NCBI GenBank assembly: GCA_022449545.1 | Contig: JAKUPN010000003.1 | Location: forward strand, 62,001-126,000 | DNA from: Alphaproteobacteria bacterium | Lineage (GTDB): Bacteria; Pseudomonadota; Alphaproteobacteria; UBA6615 | DNA length: 64,000 nt | Direction of reading: 5' to 3' | Part shown: one piece after another, positions 25,869 to 34,777 of the stretch | Position numbering within the stretch: position 1 is the first letter of the stretch | How the letters are laid out: each line of letters opens with the position of its first letter | Notes under the pieces: generated by a model | What the model was told of the DNA's origin: nothing | Database searches by the model: none | What the model saw: only the letters and a program-made list of their open reading frames with translations | Made by a program: the position numbers and the translations under genes

Positions 25869-26603
25869 TTGGCAAGCCCTCTTAAACAATTCACAATCGA
25901 GCCTATTCTCGACCTTAATATTGGTGAAACAGATATATCTTTTACCAACTCTTCTCTGTGGATGGTAATAACAGCGCTAGTGCTGATAATATTTGTTGCG
26001 GTGGGAACTCGCAGAAGTTCAATAGTTCCTGGGAGATGGCAATCAGCAGTGGAGTATTTTTATCAAGTTGTTGCAGATATGGTCCGAGATAACGTCGGAA
26101 GTGGAGGCCGTCCATACTTTCCATTCATATTTGCCCTTTTCATGTTCATACTTTTTGGGAACTTGCTTGGTCTTATACCTGGGTCTTTTACATTTACCAG
26201 TCATTTGGCAGTTACATTCGCTATGGCGGCTTTTATTTTTATTGGAGTAACGCTGATTGGAATTTTTACGCACGGTTTAAAGTTTTTCTCACTGTTTTTT
26301 CCTCACGGAGCACCGATCGTCTCTGCTCCAGTATTAATCCCAATTGAGATTATATCGTATTTTTCTCGACCAATTAGCCTTTCAGTTCGTCTGTTTGCTA
26401 ATATGACTGTCGGACATGTGCTCTTGAAAGTAATAGGCGGCGGAGTAGTCGCATTGGGCAGTTTCTACATTCTGCCTGGAATTGTACCCTTCATGGCCCT
26501 TGTAGCCATAACGATACTCGAGGTTATGATTGCCGTCATTCAAGCTTATGTATTTGCAATATTAACTTGCGTTTATCTCAATGACGCTCTGCATTTACAC
26601 TAA
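25869..26603 (+). CDS. atpB: ATP synthase F0 subunit a
   Basis: Membrane stator subunit that forms the proton half-channels against the c-ring. 244 residues with five to six hydrophobic helices; the essential Arg is in SLSVRLFANMTVGHVLLKV, and the C-terminal helix has VIQAYVFAILTCVYLNDALHLH. The start is TTG at 25869, with GGAG 9 bases upstream; it yields ASPLKQF, which matches the conserved N-terminus (PLKQF) of alphaproteobacterial subunits a, so the rare start is well supported. Confidence 0.97.
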   Translation: MASPLKQFTIEPILDLNIGETDISFTNSSLWMVITALVLIIFVAVGTRRSSIVPGRWQSAVEYFYQVVADMVRDNVGSGGRPYFPFIFALFMFILFGNLLGLIPGSFTFTSHLAVTFAMAAFIFIGVTLIGIFTHGLKFFSLFFPHGAPIVSAPVLIPIEIISYFSRPISLSVRLFANMTVGHVLLKVIGGGVVALGSFYILPGIVPFMALVAITILEVMIAVIQAYVFAILTCVYLNDALHLH

Positions 26604-26640
26604 TGAAATCTGAATTTTGAGACTTTAAAGGAGTAGTAAA

Positions 26641-26886
26641 ATGGAAGTCGAAGCAGCAGGACTTATATCTAATGGCCTAAAACTAGTTGGAGCTGGCCTT
26701 GCAGCCATAGGCATGGTTGGTGCTGGAGTTGGCGTTGGCCGTATCTGGGCCAGTTATATTGAAGCAATAGGCCGAAACCCAGCTTCTAAAGAAGAGATTG
26801 GTGCATTCATATGGATTGGTTTCGCGGTAACTGAGGCAATTGCTCTGTTTGCCTTAATTATGGCGTTCATAATTCTCGCAAGTTAG
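26641..26886 (+). CDS. atpE: ATP synthase F0 subunit c
   Basis: Proteolipid of the proton-driven ring. 81 residues in two hairpin helices: the first glycine-rich (GAGLAAIGMVGAGVGVG), the polar loop RNPASKEE, and the second with the ion-binding Glu in FAVTEAIALFAL. No sodium-type Gln/Thr pattern is evident, so H+ is the likely ion. Strong AAAGGAG lies 7 bases before the ATG, stronger than at its neighbours, in line with the high copy number of c. A small hairpin (26896-26914) follows before atpF'. Confidence 0.97.
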   Translation: MEVEAAGLISNGLKLVGAGLAAIGMVGAGVGVGRIWASYIEAIGRNPASKEEIGAFIWIGFAVTEAIALFALIMAFIILAS

Positions 26887-26942
26887 GGTTTTAGAAAACA
26901 GCTACACTCTGTTTAACGTTTCGTCAAAGAAAGATAAACGAA

Positions 26943-27437
26943 ATGCCCCAATTTGATATATCAACCTTCCCAAGCCAAATATTGTGGCTAATCTTGAGCT
27001 TTTCCGTTGTATTTTTATTTATGTGGCGTGTAGGTTTACCCAAAATATCGACAACATTAGAAAGTCGTCAGAGAAAAATTAGTGATGACCTTACTAAGGC
27101 AAAAGAACTTGCTGTGGAGGCAGATGAGGTGCTCGAAGCTTATGAAGCTAAGCTATCTGAGGCCCGTGCAAATGCTCAAGAGGAAATTCACCGAGCAACG
27201 GCTTTAGCTGCTGCTGATAATGAAAAGCGGAATAATGATTTGGGAGAAATGCTATCAGCTAATGCAGTAGCAGCTAGAGAACGGATAGATCAAGAAACTA
27301 AAGCGGCTACAGAAAATATTACTCCAGTTGCAGAAGAAATAGCTCAAAAAGCAGTCGAACAATTAATCGATATCACACCTAATATAAATGACGTAAAGTT
27401 AGCAGTTAGCGAGTCTTTGAAGGAGCGAACTACATGA
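26943..27437 (+). CDS. atpF': ATP synthase F0 subunit b'
   Basis: One of the two unlike b-type stalk subunits found in alphaproteobacteria, cyanobacteria and plastids. 164 residues: MPQFDISTFPSQILWL followed by one membrane helix (to about residue 30), then a long Ala/Glu-rich coiled coil that reaches F1. It overlaps the next gene by 4 bases (ATGA), so b' and b are translated together to form a heterodimer stalk. No F1 genes follow; F1 is normally at a separate locus in this group. Confidence 0.95.
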   Translation: MPQFDISTFPSQILWLILSFSVVFLFMWRVGLPKISTTLESRQRKISDDLTKAKELAVEADEVLEAYEAKLSEARANAQEEIHRATALAAADNEKRNNDLGEMLSANAVAARERIDQETKAATENITPVAEEIAQKAVEQLIDITPNINDVKLAVSESLKERTT

Positions 27438-28006
27438 AACTTTGCTCATTTGTGATTTTTTGTCTTCTATTAATACAAACTGATACTGCATTTGGTGCGG
27501 AGAAAGTTACCCAGGAACTCAGCTTTTTAGAAAGGGCGGAGACCTGGGTTGCAATTTCTTTCTTTTTCTTTCTGGCTGCTTTTTATAAACCAATAAAAAA
27601 AATGTTTCTCTCTAAATTAGATGGACGCTCAGAAGCCATTAAAACAGAATTAGAAGAAGCTCAACGTCTTAGAGAAGAGGCGCAGCATACTTTAGCTGAG
27701 TATGAAAGAAAGCAGCGTGATGCATTGAAAGAAGCCGAGACTTTACTAAATGAGGCTCGGGCGGAAGCCGAGAGGTTACAAAAAACAGCCTCGGAGAAAA
27801 CCGAGGAATTATTAAAAAGACGCGAGCAACAAGCATTGGATATGATCTCCGCAGCAGAAGCCCAGGCAATAAATGACGTTCGAGAACTGGCTGCGGAAGT
27901 AGCTATAAGCGCGGCCAGTAAGTTATTAAATAATGCCGCTGCTGAAGACACAGGTGATATACTAATAGATAGAGCCATAAAAGACCTCTCCTCTAAGTTA
28001 AATTGA
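27434..28006 (+). CDS. atpF: ATP synthase F0 subunit b, with signal-peptide-like N-terminus
   Basis: Second stalk subunit, 190 residues. The usual b features start at about residue 33: WVAISFFFFLAAFYKPI (membrane helix), then VDGRSEAI-like LDGRSEAIKTELEEA and a long charged coiled coil. Unusually the first 22 residues (MKLCSFVIFCLLLIQTDTAFG|AEK) look like a cleavable signal peptide. GGAG lies 8 bases before the ATG, so this start is likely real. Last gene of the operon; converges with gcvPB over a 52-base gap that has no clear terminator. Confidence 0.95.
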   Translation: MKLCSFVIFCLLLIQTDTAFGAEKVTQELSFLERAETWVAISFFFFLAAFYKPIKKMFLSKLDGRSEAIKTELEEAQRLREEAQHTLAEYERKQRDALKEAETLLNEARAEAERLQKTASEKTEELLKRREQQALDMISAAEAQAINDVRELAAEVAISAASKLLNNAAAEDTGDILIDRAIKDLSSKLN

Positions 28007-28058
28007 TGCTTTAAAAAGTTATTACTATTTATTTTGAGTGGTTGAAGTGGGTGTTTAG

Positions 28059-29639
28059 CTATTGTTGGCTAGCCTTAATTTGAGCATTTCCTTTTTCCTT
28101 CCACCTTAATACGGGTTGCCTAGCGGCTTTCGTTTCATCAAGACGACGACGAGGTGTAAACTCAGGGGCTCTTAAAAATCGATTATTCTCGCCCGATTTG
28201 GCATCAATAGCTAACTGACGCATAACTGTAATAAAATCATCTAGACTTTTCTTTGACTCTGTCTCAGTAGGTTCTATTAACATCGCCCCGTGAACTATCA
28301 AAGGAAAATACATAGTCATAGGATGGTACCCTTCATCTATCATCGCCTTTGAAAAATCCAACGTGGTCAACCCTGTTCCGTCTAAAAAACGATCATCAAA
28401 AAGACATTCGTGCATGCATGGCCCATCATAAGATGGACTTAAATAATCACATAATTCTGCCATTATGTAGTTCGCGTTAAGCACAGCATCTCCCGACGCC
28501 TGAAAGAGACCATCCCCTCCATGGCTTAATAGATAAGCATATGTCCTTATAAACATTCCCATTTGCCCGTGAAATGCTTTCATTCGACCTATGGGAGACA
28601 AATCACCTTTGTCTTCATCATTCTCAATAATAGAAAAACCATTTTCTCGGCTAACCACCCATGGCCTGGGAACAAATGAAGCTAAAGCTTCTGAAAAAAC
28701 GACTGGACCAGCTCCGGGTCCTCCTCCTCCGTGAGGGGTTGAGAAGGTTTTATGTAAATTGATATGCATACAATCTACGCCCAAATCTCCTGGGCGAACC
28801 CGACCTACTATCGCATTAAAATTTGCTCCATCACAGTAAAAAAAACCTCCACATTCGTGAATCAATCGTGAGATTTCAAGAATATCTGACTCAAATAGCC
28901 CGCAAGTATTGGGATTAGTTAGCATAACTGCTGCAACATCGTCCCCAAGTTTCTCTTTGAATGATAAAACGTCAACCCTTCCTGAAGAGTTCGCTGGAAT
29001 AGAATCAACTTTAAAACCACATACAACCGCGGTCGCTGGATTCGTACCATGGGCCGATTCGGGGACAAGTACACGTCTACGATAAGAATCTGGACCATCC
29101 CGAGCATCCAGAGCAGAGCGTATTGCCATCATACCACACAGTTCGCCATGAGCTCCCGCTGCAGGAGACATTGCTATAGCTGGCATGCCTGTTAACTTTT
29201 TAAGCCAGTTAGCAGTTTCATCGATTAACTCTAGTGCACCCTGAACGGTTTCAATAGGTTGCAATGGATGTAAATTCGAAAACCCTTTTAGCCTAGCTAA
29301 TTTTTCATTGAGTCTGGGATTATGCTTCATAGTGCAAGAGCCCAAAGGATATATACCCGTATCTATTGCATAGTTTTTTTGCGAAAGTCGTGTGAAGTGA
29401 CGAATTACTTCCGGTTCACTCAACCCTGGTAAACCGATTTTTGTGCGTCTTTTTAATGTGCCTAACTTATCTTTCTTACTTCGGAAATTAGGAAAATCTA
29501 CCCCTGTAATTCCGGGGCTATCAAGTTCAAATATTAAGTCTTCCTCTAAACGCAAGGCCTTATGGCCTAGAGTGCTAGTTTTTTCCGAAAAATTATTACG
29601 AGTTATATTATTTGTAGCAAGATCTTTTGAATGTCCCAT
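28059..29639 (-). CDS. gcvPB: Glycine dehydrogenase (decarboxylating) subunit 2
   Basis: C-terminal half of the P-protein of the glycine cleavage system, in the split two-subunit form. 526 residues; the PLP-binding Lys is in NLHKTFSTPHGGGGPG near residue 285, and IYPLGSCTMKHNP is a family mark. The ATG at 29639 overlaps the gcvPA stop as TGATG, with GAGGAG upstream, so the two halves are translationally coupled in equal amounts. Last gene of the gcv operon. Confidence 0.97.
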   Translation of the reverse strand: MGHSKDLATNNITRNNFSEKTSTLGHKALRLEEDLIFELDSPGITGVDFPNFRSKKDKLGTLKRRTKIGLPGLSEPEVIRHFTRLSQKNYAIDTGIYPLGSCTMKHNPRLNEKLARLKGFSNLHPLQPIETVQGALELIDETANWLKKLTGMPAIAMSPAAGAHGELCGMMAIRSALDARDGPDSYRRRVLVPESAHGTNPATAVVCGFKVDSIPANSSGRVDVLSFKEKLGDDVAAVMLTNPNTCGLFESDILEISRLIHECGGFFYCDGANFNAIVGRVRPGDLGVDCMHINLHKTFSTPHGGGGPGAGPVVFSEALASFVPRPWVVSRENGFSIIENDEDKGDLSPIGRMKAFHGQMGMFIRTYAYLLSHGGDGLFQASGDAVLNANYIMAELCDYLSPSYDGPCMHECLFDDRFLDGTGLTTLDFSKAMIDEGYHPMTMYFPLIVHGAMLIEPTETESKKSLDDFITVMRQLAIDAKSGENNRFLRAPEFTPRRRLDETKAARQPVLRWKEKGNAQIKASQQ

Positions 29640-30982
29640 CAAAACTCCTCATCTAAGGCCTCAACTAATGCATCCATATCTTGTTCGGTTGTGCATTCTG
29701 TAGCTGAAACTAAAAGCACATTGTTTAATTCCGGATCATCACTAATTAAACGTGATAATGGCACACCAGCGAGGATAGACTTTTTTGCCAGACTTGTTAC
29801 TAAATCACTCGCAGGTCGAGGAAGTTTGACCGAGAATTCATTAAAATATGTTTTATTAATAATTCTTAAGCCTTTTAATTCTGATAACTTTTCTGCGAGC
29901 TGCAAGGCTTTAGAATGGTTTAATTCTGCTAGCTTTCTAAAACCAATTTCTCCCAAGAGAGCCAAGTGAATTGTAAATGACAGAGCACAAAGTCCTGAGT
30001 TTGTACAAATGTTACTAGTAGCCTTCTCCCTGCGGATATGTTGTTCTCTGGTTGACAGAGTAAGAACCCATCCTCTACTTCCTTGATTATCAACTGTTTG
30101 TCCACATAAGCGGCCAGGCATTTGTCTTACGTATTTTTCATGAGTAGCAAACAAACCCACATAAGGCCCTCCGAAAGTCAATGGATTCCCTAAGCTTTGT
30201 CCTTCACCTACTACTATATCAGCCCCCATTTCACCTGGTGAAATTATTCCCCCTAAAGAAACCACTTCTGTAACAACTACAATGAGAAGTACATCTAAAT
30301 TATTACATAAATCAGATAAATGAGTTAAATCCTTCAAATGGCCCAAAAAATTCGGATTTTGTACTACAACACAAGCTGTTTGATCGTCGATAAGTAAATC
30401 AAGGTTCTCAGAACCATCAATATCAGTTTTTCTGTTAATAATATTCAGATTGAGATACCGTGTTTGAGTCTCTGTTACATCCTTATAGTGGGGGTGAAGT
30501 CCTCCAGACAAAATCACTTTATCTCGTCGTGTTATGCGGGTAGCCATTAGCACCGCCTCCGCACAAGCTGTTGCTCCATCGTACATAGAAGCATTTGCAA
30601 CCTCCATGCCAGTAATCATTGAAACTTGTGTTTGAAACTCGAATAAAGCTTGCAGGGTGCCCTGAGATATTTCCGGTTGATATGGTGTATAGGAGGTTAA
30701 GAACTCACCTCTTTGTATTAAATGATCAACTGCAGCAGGAATATGATGTCGGTAAGCTCCAGCGCCTAGAAAACTAGGAACTCCAGAAGTATCAATGTTT
30801 TTTTCTGATAAATTAGAAATAATTTCTTCAACTTCTAATTCACTCTTATGGTCAGGCAACTCAATTTTGTTAATTAATCGTGCCTCTTCCGGTACATCTC
30901 TGAAAAGGTCTTCAATTTTACCTGCTCCAATGGCAGAAAGCATATCCTGGCGATCACTCTCGGTTAAGGGAAGGTAACGCAT
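29639..30982 (-). CDS. gcvPA: Glycine dehydrogenase (decarboxylating) subunit 1
   Basis: N-terminal half of the split P-protein, which decarboxylates glycine and passes the aminomethyl group to lipoyl-GcvH. 447 residues: [15 protein letters not shown] at the start, [19 protein letters not shown] and [20 protein letters not shown] are strongly conserved. It begins 2 bases after the gcvH stop and overlaps gcvPB by 1 base. Confidence 0.97.
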   Translation of the reverse strand: MRYLPLTESDRQDMLSAIGAGKIEDLFRDVPEEARLINKIELPDHKSELEVEEIISNLSEKNIDTSGVPSFLGAGAYRHHIPAAVDHLIQRGEFLTSYTPYQPEISQGTLQALFEFQTQVSMITGMEVANASMYDGATACAEAVLMATRITRRDKVILSGGLHPHYKDVTETQTRYLNLNIINRKTDIDGSENLDLLIDDQTACVVVQNPNFLGHLKDLTHLSDLCNNLDVLLIVVVTEVVSLGGIISPGEMGADIVVGEGQSLGNPLTFGGPYVGLFATHEKYVRQMPGRLCGQTVDNQGSRGWVLTLSTREQHIRREKATSNICTNSGLCALSFTIHLALLGEIGFRKLAELNHSKALQLAEKLSELKGLRIINKTYFNEFSVKLPRPASDLVTSLAKKSILAGVPLSRLISDDPELNNVLLVSATECTTEQDMDALVEALDEEF

Positions 30983-30984
30983 AA

Positions 30985-31362
30985 TTATGTAACACTCTCA
31001 ACAAAACTATTATAGGTCAATTCATCCATCAATTGGTGTATTGAACTTGGATCAGTAACCCGCAACTTTATAAACCAGCCCTTACCATAGGGATCACCAT
31101 TTACAACAGAAGGATCATTATTTAAGCCATCATTCACTTCCGTCACCTCACCATCAATTGGACAATAGACTTCGGCTGCAGCTTTAACAGATTCCAGCAC
31201 TGCCGCCTCATCACCCTTAGATAAAAACTTGCCAATCTCTGGTAGTTCTACAAAAACTATGTCACCTAATTGGTCTTGCGCGAATTCGGTTATACCTATA
31301 ATTGCGATATCTTTTTCTATTTTTATCCATTCATGATCACGAGTATATCTGCGTTCATCCAT
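30985..31362 (-). CDS. gcvH: Glycine cleavage system H protein
   Basis: Lipoyl carrier protein that shuttles the aminomethyl group between the P, T and L proteins. 125 residues, normal length. The lipoylated Lys is Lys60 in [12 protein letters not shown], followed by [10 protein letters not shown] and GWFIKLR. It lies 15 bases after gcvT and 2 bases before gcvPA. The L protein (dihydrolipoyl dehydrogenase) is not in the window and is normally shared with other complexes. Confidence 0.98.
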   Translation of the reverse strand: MDERRYTRDHEWIKIEKDIAIIGITEFAQDQLGDIVFVELPEIGKFLSKGDEAAVLESVKAAAEVYCPIDGEVTEVNDGLNNDPSVVNGDPYGKGWFIKLRVTDPSSIHQLMDELTYNSFVESVT

Positions 31363-31377
31363 ATATTTTATCCCTAT

Positions 31378-32520
31378 TTATTTACCACGATAATAGTTCG
31401 TATTCACGAAAGGTAATTTAGTAACCTCGATTTCTAAACGCCTTCCCCTTACTTCAGAATAGACTATGGTACCTACTTCCGAATATTTTTTTAATAAATA
31501 CCCCATTGCAACGGGCTGTTTGAGTGTAGGAGAATAACAACCTGATGTTACAGCCCCTATATCATTGCCCTCTTTATCAAATAGATTATTTCCAGTTCGT
31601 AATGAAACACGACTTTGAGGTAGTAGACCGACGCGTAATTTAGTTACCCCTTCTTCAATTTGACTTAAAATCAAATCAGCACCAGGAAAATTTCCAGACT
31701 GGCGTCTTCTTTCTGATACTGTCCAGTTGAGGCCTGATTCTATAGGAGTTGTTGATTCATCTATATCATTGCCATAAAGACATAAACCTGCCTCAAGCCT
31801 TAAAGTATCGCGGGCCCCTAACCCTATTAGCTCAACTTCCGGCTCATTAACCAAACTGCTGACAAAATACTCGGCATAATTAGCTGGCAAAGATATTTCA
31901 AAACCATCCTCACCTGTATAACCTGATCTCGAAACGTGACACTCCACCCCGTCATAAGTCATCCCCTTTGCTTGCATAAAAACTAATTCAGAGGCTTTAG
32001 GAAAGTAACGTGAAATAACAGTTTTAGACATAGGCCCTTGCAAAGCGACCAGTGCTCTATCGCTAACCGGGTTTACTTCAACTAAATTCTTTAATTTTTC
32101 AGAAATATAGGAAAACTTCGCCTGAGCATTGACTGCATTAAGAACCATATAAATAACCGATCCTAATTTCGAGTCGATAAAATGTGTTAACAGTAGATCG
32201 TCTATAATTCCACCATTTTCATTAAGTAACAACGTGTAACAAACACCTCCTAAAGGCATGCCCTTTATACTAGTCGGTACTAGTCTCTCAATAGCTGCAC
32301 CAGAATCGTTACCCGTTAAAAAACCTTGCCCCATGTGAGAAACATCAAATAATCCTGCTGCCGATCTGGTGTGTTCATGTTCTTTTATTATACCTCTACG
32401 ATATTGTAGAGGCATTTCGAATCCAGCAAATTCTACCATCCGCGCACCATATTTTTTATGAAATGCGTTAAGTGGTGTTTTTTTTAGAGATGTAGAGTTA
32501 TTACTAGAAGTTAAAGTCAT
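31378..32520 (-). CDS. gcvT: Aminomethyltransferase (glycine cleavage T protein)
   Basis: Transfers the methylene group from lipoyl-GcvH to tetrahydrofolate and releases ammonia. 380 residues from the ATG at 32520, which has AGAGG at good spacing; an in-frame TTG seven codons earlier is unlikely. Family motifs: MVEFAGFEMPLQY, LFDVSHMGQ, and YTGEDGFEISLP, then LGARDTLRLEAGLCLYGND. First gene of the operon, behind a tandem glycine riboswitch. Confidence 0.97.
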   Translation of the reverse strand: MTLTSSNNSTSLKKTPLNAFHKKYGARMVEFAGFEMPLQYRRGIIKEHEHTRSAAGLFDVSHMGQGFLTGNDSGAAIERLVPTSIKGMPLGGVCYTLLLNENGGIIDDLLLTHFIDSKLGSVIYMVLNAVNAQAKFSYISEKLKNLVEVNPVSDRALVALQGPMSKTVISRYFPKASELVFMQAKGMTYDGVECHVSRSGYTGEDGFEISLPANYAEYFVSSLVNEPEVELIGLGARDTLRLEAGLCLYGNDIDESTTPIESGLNWTVSERRRQSGNFPGADLILSQIEEGVTKLRVGLLPQSRVSLRTGNNLFDKEGNDIGAVTSGCYSPTLKQPVAMGYLLKKYSEVGTIVYSEVRGRRLEIEVTKLPFVNTNYYRGK

Positions 32521-32582
32521 ATTCCTCTCTGTTTTCAACAAGACATTATCAAGCTCAATACACTCCCTGAATGTATTGCTAG

Positions 32583-32777
32583 CCCCACTCTGTCTTGTAA
32601 ACCTGAGAGAATCACCAAAAAACTACTATACTTGGCTTACCCCTTCGGTGAGGTGCAATAAAACTAATTGCCACCCACTTTCCAGAGTGTCATCACCCTG
32701 CGGTCCTTTTGCCTGAGAGTTTCCGGGGCGGTTGCTCCTTCGGCGTCACACTTAAGTGATCTCTTCCACAGGGATCC
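32583..32777 (-). ncRNA. Tandem glycine riboswitch (gcvT leader)
   Basis: Two glycine aptamers in series, read leftwards. Aptamer 1: P1 arms CCCTGTGG (32766-32773) and CCGCAGGG (32696-32703), core CCGAAGG (32737-32743) and CTCTCAGG (32712-32719). Aptamer 2: P1 arms CACTCTG (32683-32689) and CAGAGTG (32586-32592), core CCGAAGG (32642-32648) and CTCTCAGG (32602-32609). Between it and the gcvT start a 7-bp hairpin (32556-32578) may be part of the expression platform; it is not followed by a T-run, so control of translation is likelier than termination. Glycine binding normally turns the operon on. Confidence 0.95.
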
Positions 32778-32873
32778 AATGACATAAAGAAAAAACGAAT
32801 CGTTAAATCCATACCCTAGAACATTATCTTCAAGATGCTGAGAGTCAACTGGTCTTATTACAAGTTAAGTAAA

Positions 32874-33428
32874 TTAATAAATTTTCTTTAATTTATTATA
32901 ATTCAACTGTTCCGAATTTAGCTGAAATCCAGTAAATATTTTAAAATCTTTACTAGATGTACCAGAGACAAGAGGTATTCTCTGTTCAAGTCGCTGGAAA
33001 ACCTTAATTTTATTAATATCTTTTTTAAACTCGATGTCTTTGGTAAAAATTTCTTTCGCAATTATCTTGTCTGAGCTATCTGTAATAGCGATAAAATATT
33101 TAAATTCACCAGTTCTGTCTTTGTTTTCTGGCCCCTTAGAAATCTCAAAAGTTAATCCTAAGTTAACTATAATTTGTGCAACTTTCCCTTTTTTAACAAG
33201 GCTAGAACAATCTCCTTCAAAACCATTCAAACGACCACTTAGAATAATATCATTCAAACTTCTAGGACTCTCAGGCTTAAAAAAAGTGAATTCGGATAGT
33301 TTGCCAACAAGGGCTACTTCTGGACATTCAGGAATATCTAAGGTCTTATCAGAAGTACAACCCAATGTAACAAGAACAAACAGACAGCTTATAAAACGAC
33401 CCAGAAATAAAAGTTTATTTTTTAACAA
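32874..33428 (-). CDS. Probable lipoprotein of unknown function
   Basis: 184 residues with a signal peptide ending in LVTLGC, a loose lipobox with Cys24 as the lipidated residue. The mature part keeps CPEVALVGKLSEFTFF, a pair of Cys (one in GDCSSL), EFKYFIAITD, and QRIPL; this pattern recurs in unnamed alphaproteobacterial lipoproteins. The only start available is TTG at 33428. It follows the CDGSH gene by 18 bases, so they are probably one transcript. The 96 bases to the riboswitch must hold the gcv promoter. Function unknown. Confidence 0.78.
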   Translation of the reverse strand: MLKNKLLFLGRFISCLFVLVTLGCTSDKTLDIPECPEVALVGKLSEFTFFKPESPRSLNDIILSGRLNGFEGDCSSLVKKGKVAQIIVNLGLTFEISKGPENKDRTGEFKYFIAITDSSDKIIAKEIFTKDIEFKKDINKIKVFQRLEQRIPLVSGTSSKDFKIFTGFQLNSEQLNYNKLKKIY

Positions 33429-33446
33429 GATAGCCCAAAACCTTAA

Positions 33447-33686
33447 TTAAATTATATTATGGGTGCCATCACAGAATGGACGGTCTTTAGTTTGTTTACA
33501 GCAACAAAAATAGATTGTCTGAGCTAAATCACTCTCAAACAAAACTGGTTTATAGTCAGTTCCTTTATGTGCACTATCACAAAAAGGCTGCTTTTTGCTC
33601 AGTCCACATTCACACCACCAGTATTTTCTCCCTGGCTTTACCTCCACGGAGATTGGTTCTTTTTGTGCTATTTTAGCCATGGCCAT
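33447..33686 (-). CDS. CDGSH iron-sulfur domain protein (two domains)
   Basis: 79-residue protein with two tandem CDGSH motifs, each C-x-C...C-x3-H for a [2Fe-2S] cluster: WCECGLSKKQPFCDSAH and FCCCKQTKDRPFCDGTH. Function in bacteria is not well defined; redox or iron handling is usual speculation. I start at the ATG at 33686, with GGAG 9 bases upstream; a second ATG lies two codons later and a GTG eight codons earlier. It is divergent from ispH, whose product also carries an Fe-S cluster. Confidence 0.9.
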   Translation of the reverse strand: MAMAKIAQKEPISVEVKPGRKYWWCECGLSKKQPFCDSAHKGTDYKPVLFESDLAQTIYFCCCKQTKDRPFCDGTHNII

Positions 33687-33815
33687 GAGAATATTCTCCA
33701 ATGCTTGCACAATGCTATTGTGATAGGATAATAGAAAGTAGGTCAGAGTACATTAAAAAACTTAATGGACGAAGCAGATATTAACAAGTGTAACTGCAAT
33801 ATAGAATGAGAAATA

Positions 33816-34760
33816 ATGCAATTACCATCACTAACTATTTTGCTAGCAAGCCCACGTGGATTTTGTGCCGGAGTGGATCGAGCTATACAAATTGTTGAAA
33901 TAGCTATAGAGAAGTATGGGCCGCCAATTTATGTCCGCCATGAGATTGTACACAATAAAGAAGTCGTAAAATCTCTTGAAAGGAAAGGTGCTATATTCGT
34001 AAATGAACTGGATGAGGTTCCAGAGACGGGTAGAGTCATATTTTCAGCTCATGGTGTACCCAAAAGTGTCCCTAAAGAAGCAAAAAGAAGGCAATTACTC
34101 TATGTTGATGCAACCTGCCCATTAGTAAGTAAAGTTCATAATGAAGCGCTACATCAGCACAAGAAAGGACGCCAAATTATACTAATTGGCCATAATGGCC
34201 ACCCAGAAGTTTTAGGTACAATGGGCCAGCTTCCCAAAGGGTCAATATTACTAATTGAAACTACTGAGGATATACTACGATTACAAGTAAACAACCCTGA
34301 CAAGCTATCACTTGTAACTCAAACAACTCTTTCTGTTGACGACACAGCAGAAATGGTTTCGATCCTAAAAAAGCGTTTTCCAAACATAGTTGTACCTCGT
34401 TCAGAGGATATTTGCTATGCTACAACAAATCGTCAAGAAGCAGTGAAGAAAATCGCCAATTCTTGCGACATAATTATAGTATTCGGAGCACCAAACTCCT
34501 CTAATTCAAATAGGCTAGTTGAGGTAGCGTTGAAGGAAGGGTGTCCAGAAGCCTTTCTAATAGAGCAGGTTAATACAATGGACTGGGGAAAAATATCTCC
34601 TAATATGATTCTTGGAGTTACAGCAGGTGCCTCAGCTCCTGAAAAGTTGGTCTCAGATTTTATTTTCCAATGCAAACAACGATTTGAAGTAGAAATTCAA
34701 AACATATCTGTAAGAAAAGAAAGTGTTAGTTTTAATCTTCCACAAATGAACTTAGACTAA
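33816..34760 (+). CDS. ispH: 4-hydroxy-3-methylbut-2-enyl diphosphate reductase
   Basis: Last step of the MEP isoprenoid pathway, making IPP and DMAPP with an Fe-S cluster. 314 residues, full length; the three cluster Cys are in RGFCAGV (Cys17), DATCPLVSKVH and EDICYATTNRQ, and the E/T/H active-site parts VRHEIVHN and SAHGVP are intact. It heads a plus-strand cluster ispH-thrB-rnhA, conserved in related alphaproteobacteria. Confidence 0.98.
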   Translation: MQLPSLTILLASPRGFCAGVDRAIQIVEIAIEKYGPPIYVRHEIVHNKEVVKSLERKGAIFVNELDEVPETGRVIFSAHGVPKSVPKEAKRRQLLYVDATCPLVSKVHNEALHQHKKGRQIILIGHNGHPEVLGTMGQLPKGSILLIETTEDILRLQVNNPDKLSLVTQTTLSVDDTAEMVSILKKRFPNIVVPRSEDICYATTNRQEAVKKIANSCDIIIVFGAPNSSNSNRLVEVALKEGCPEAFLIEQVNTMDWGKISPNMILGVTAGASAPEKLVSDFIFQCKQRFEVEIQNISVRKESVSFNLPQMNLD

Positions 34761-34777
34761 TTAAGATATAAATATTT

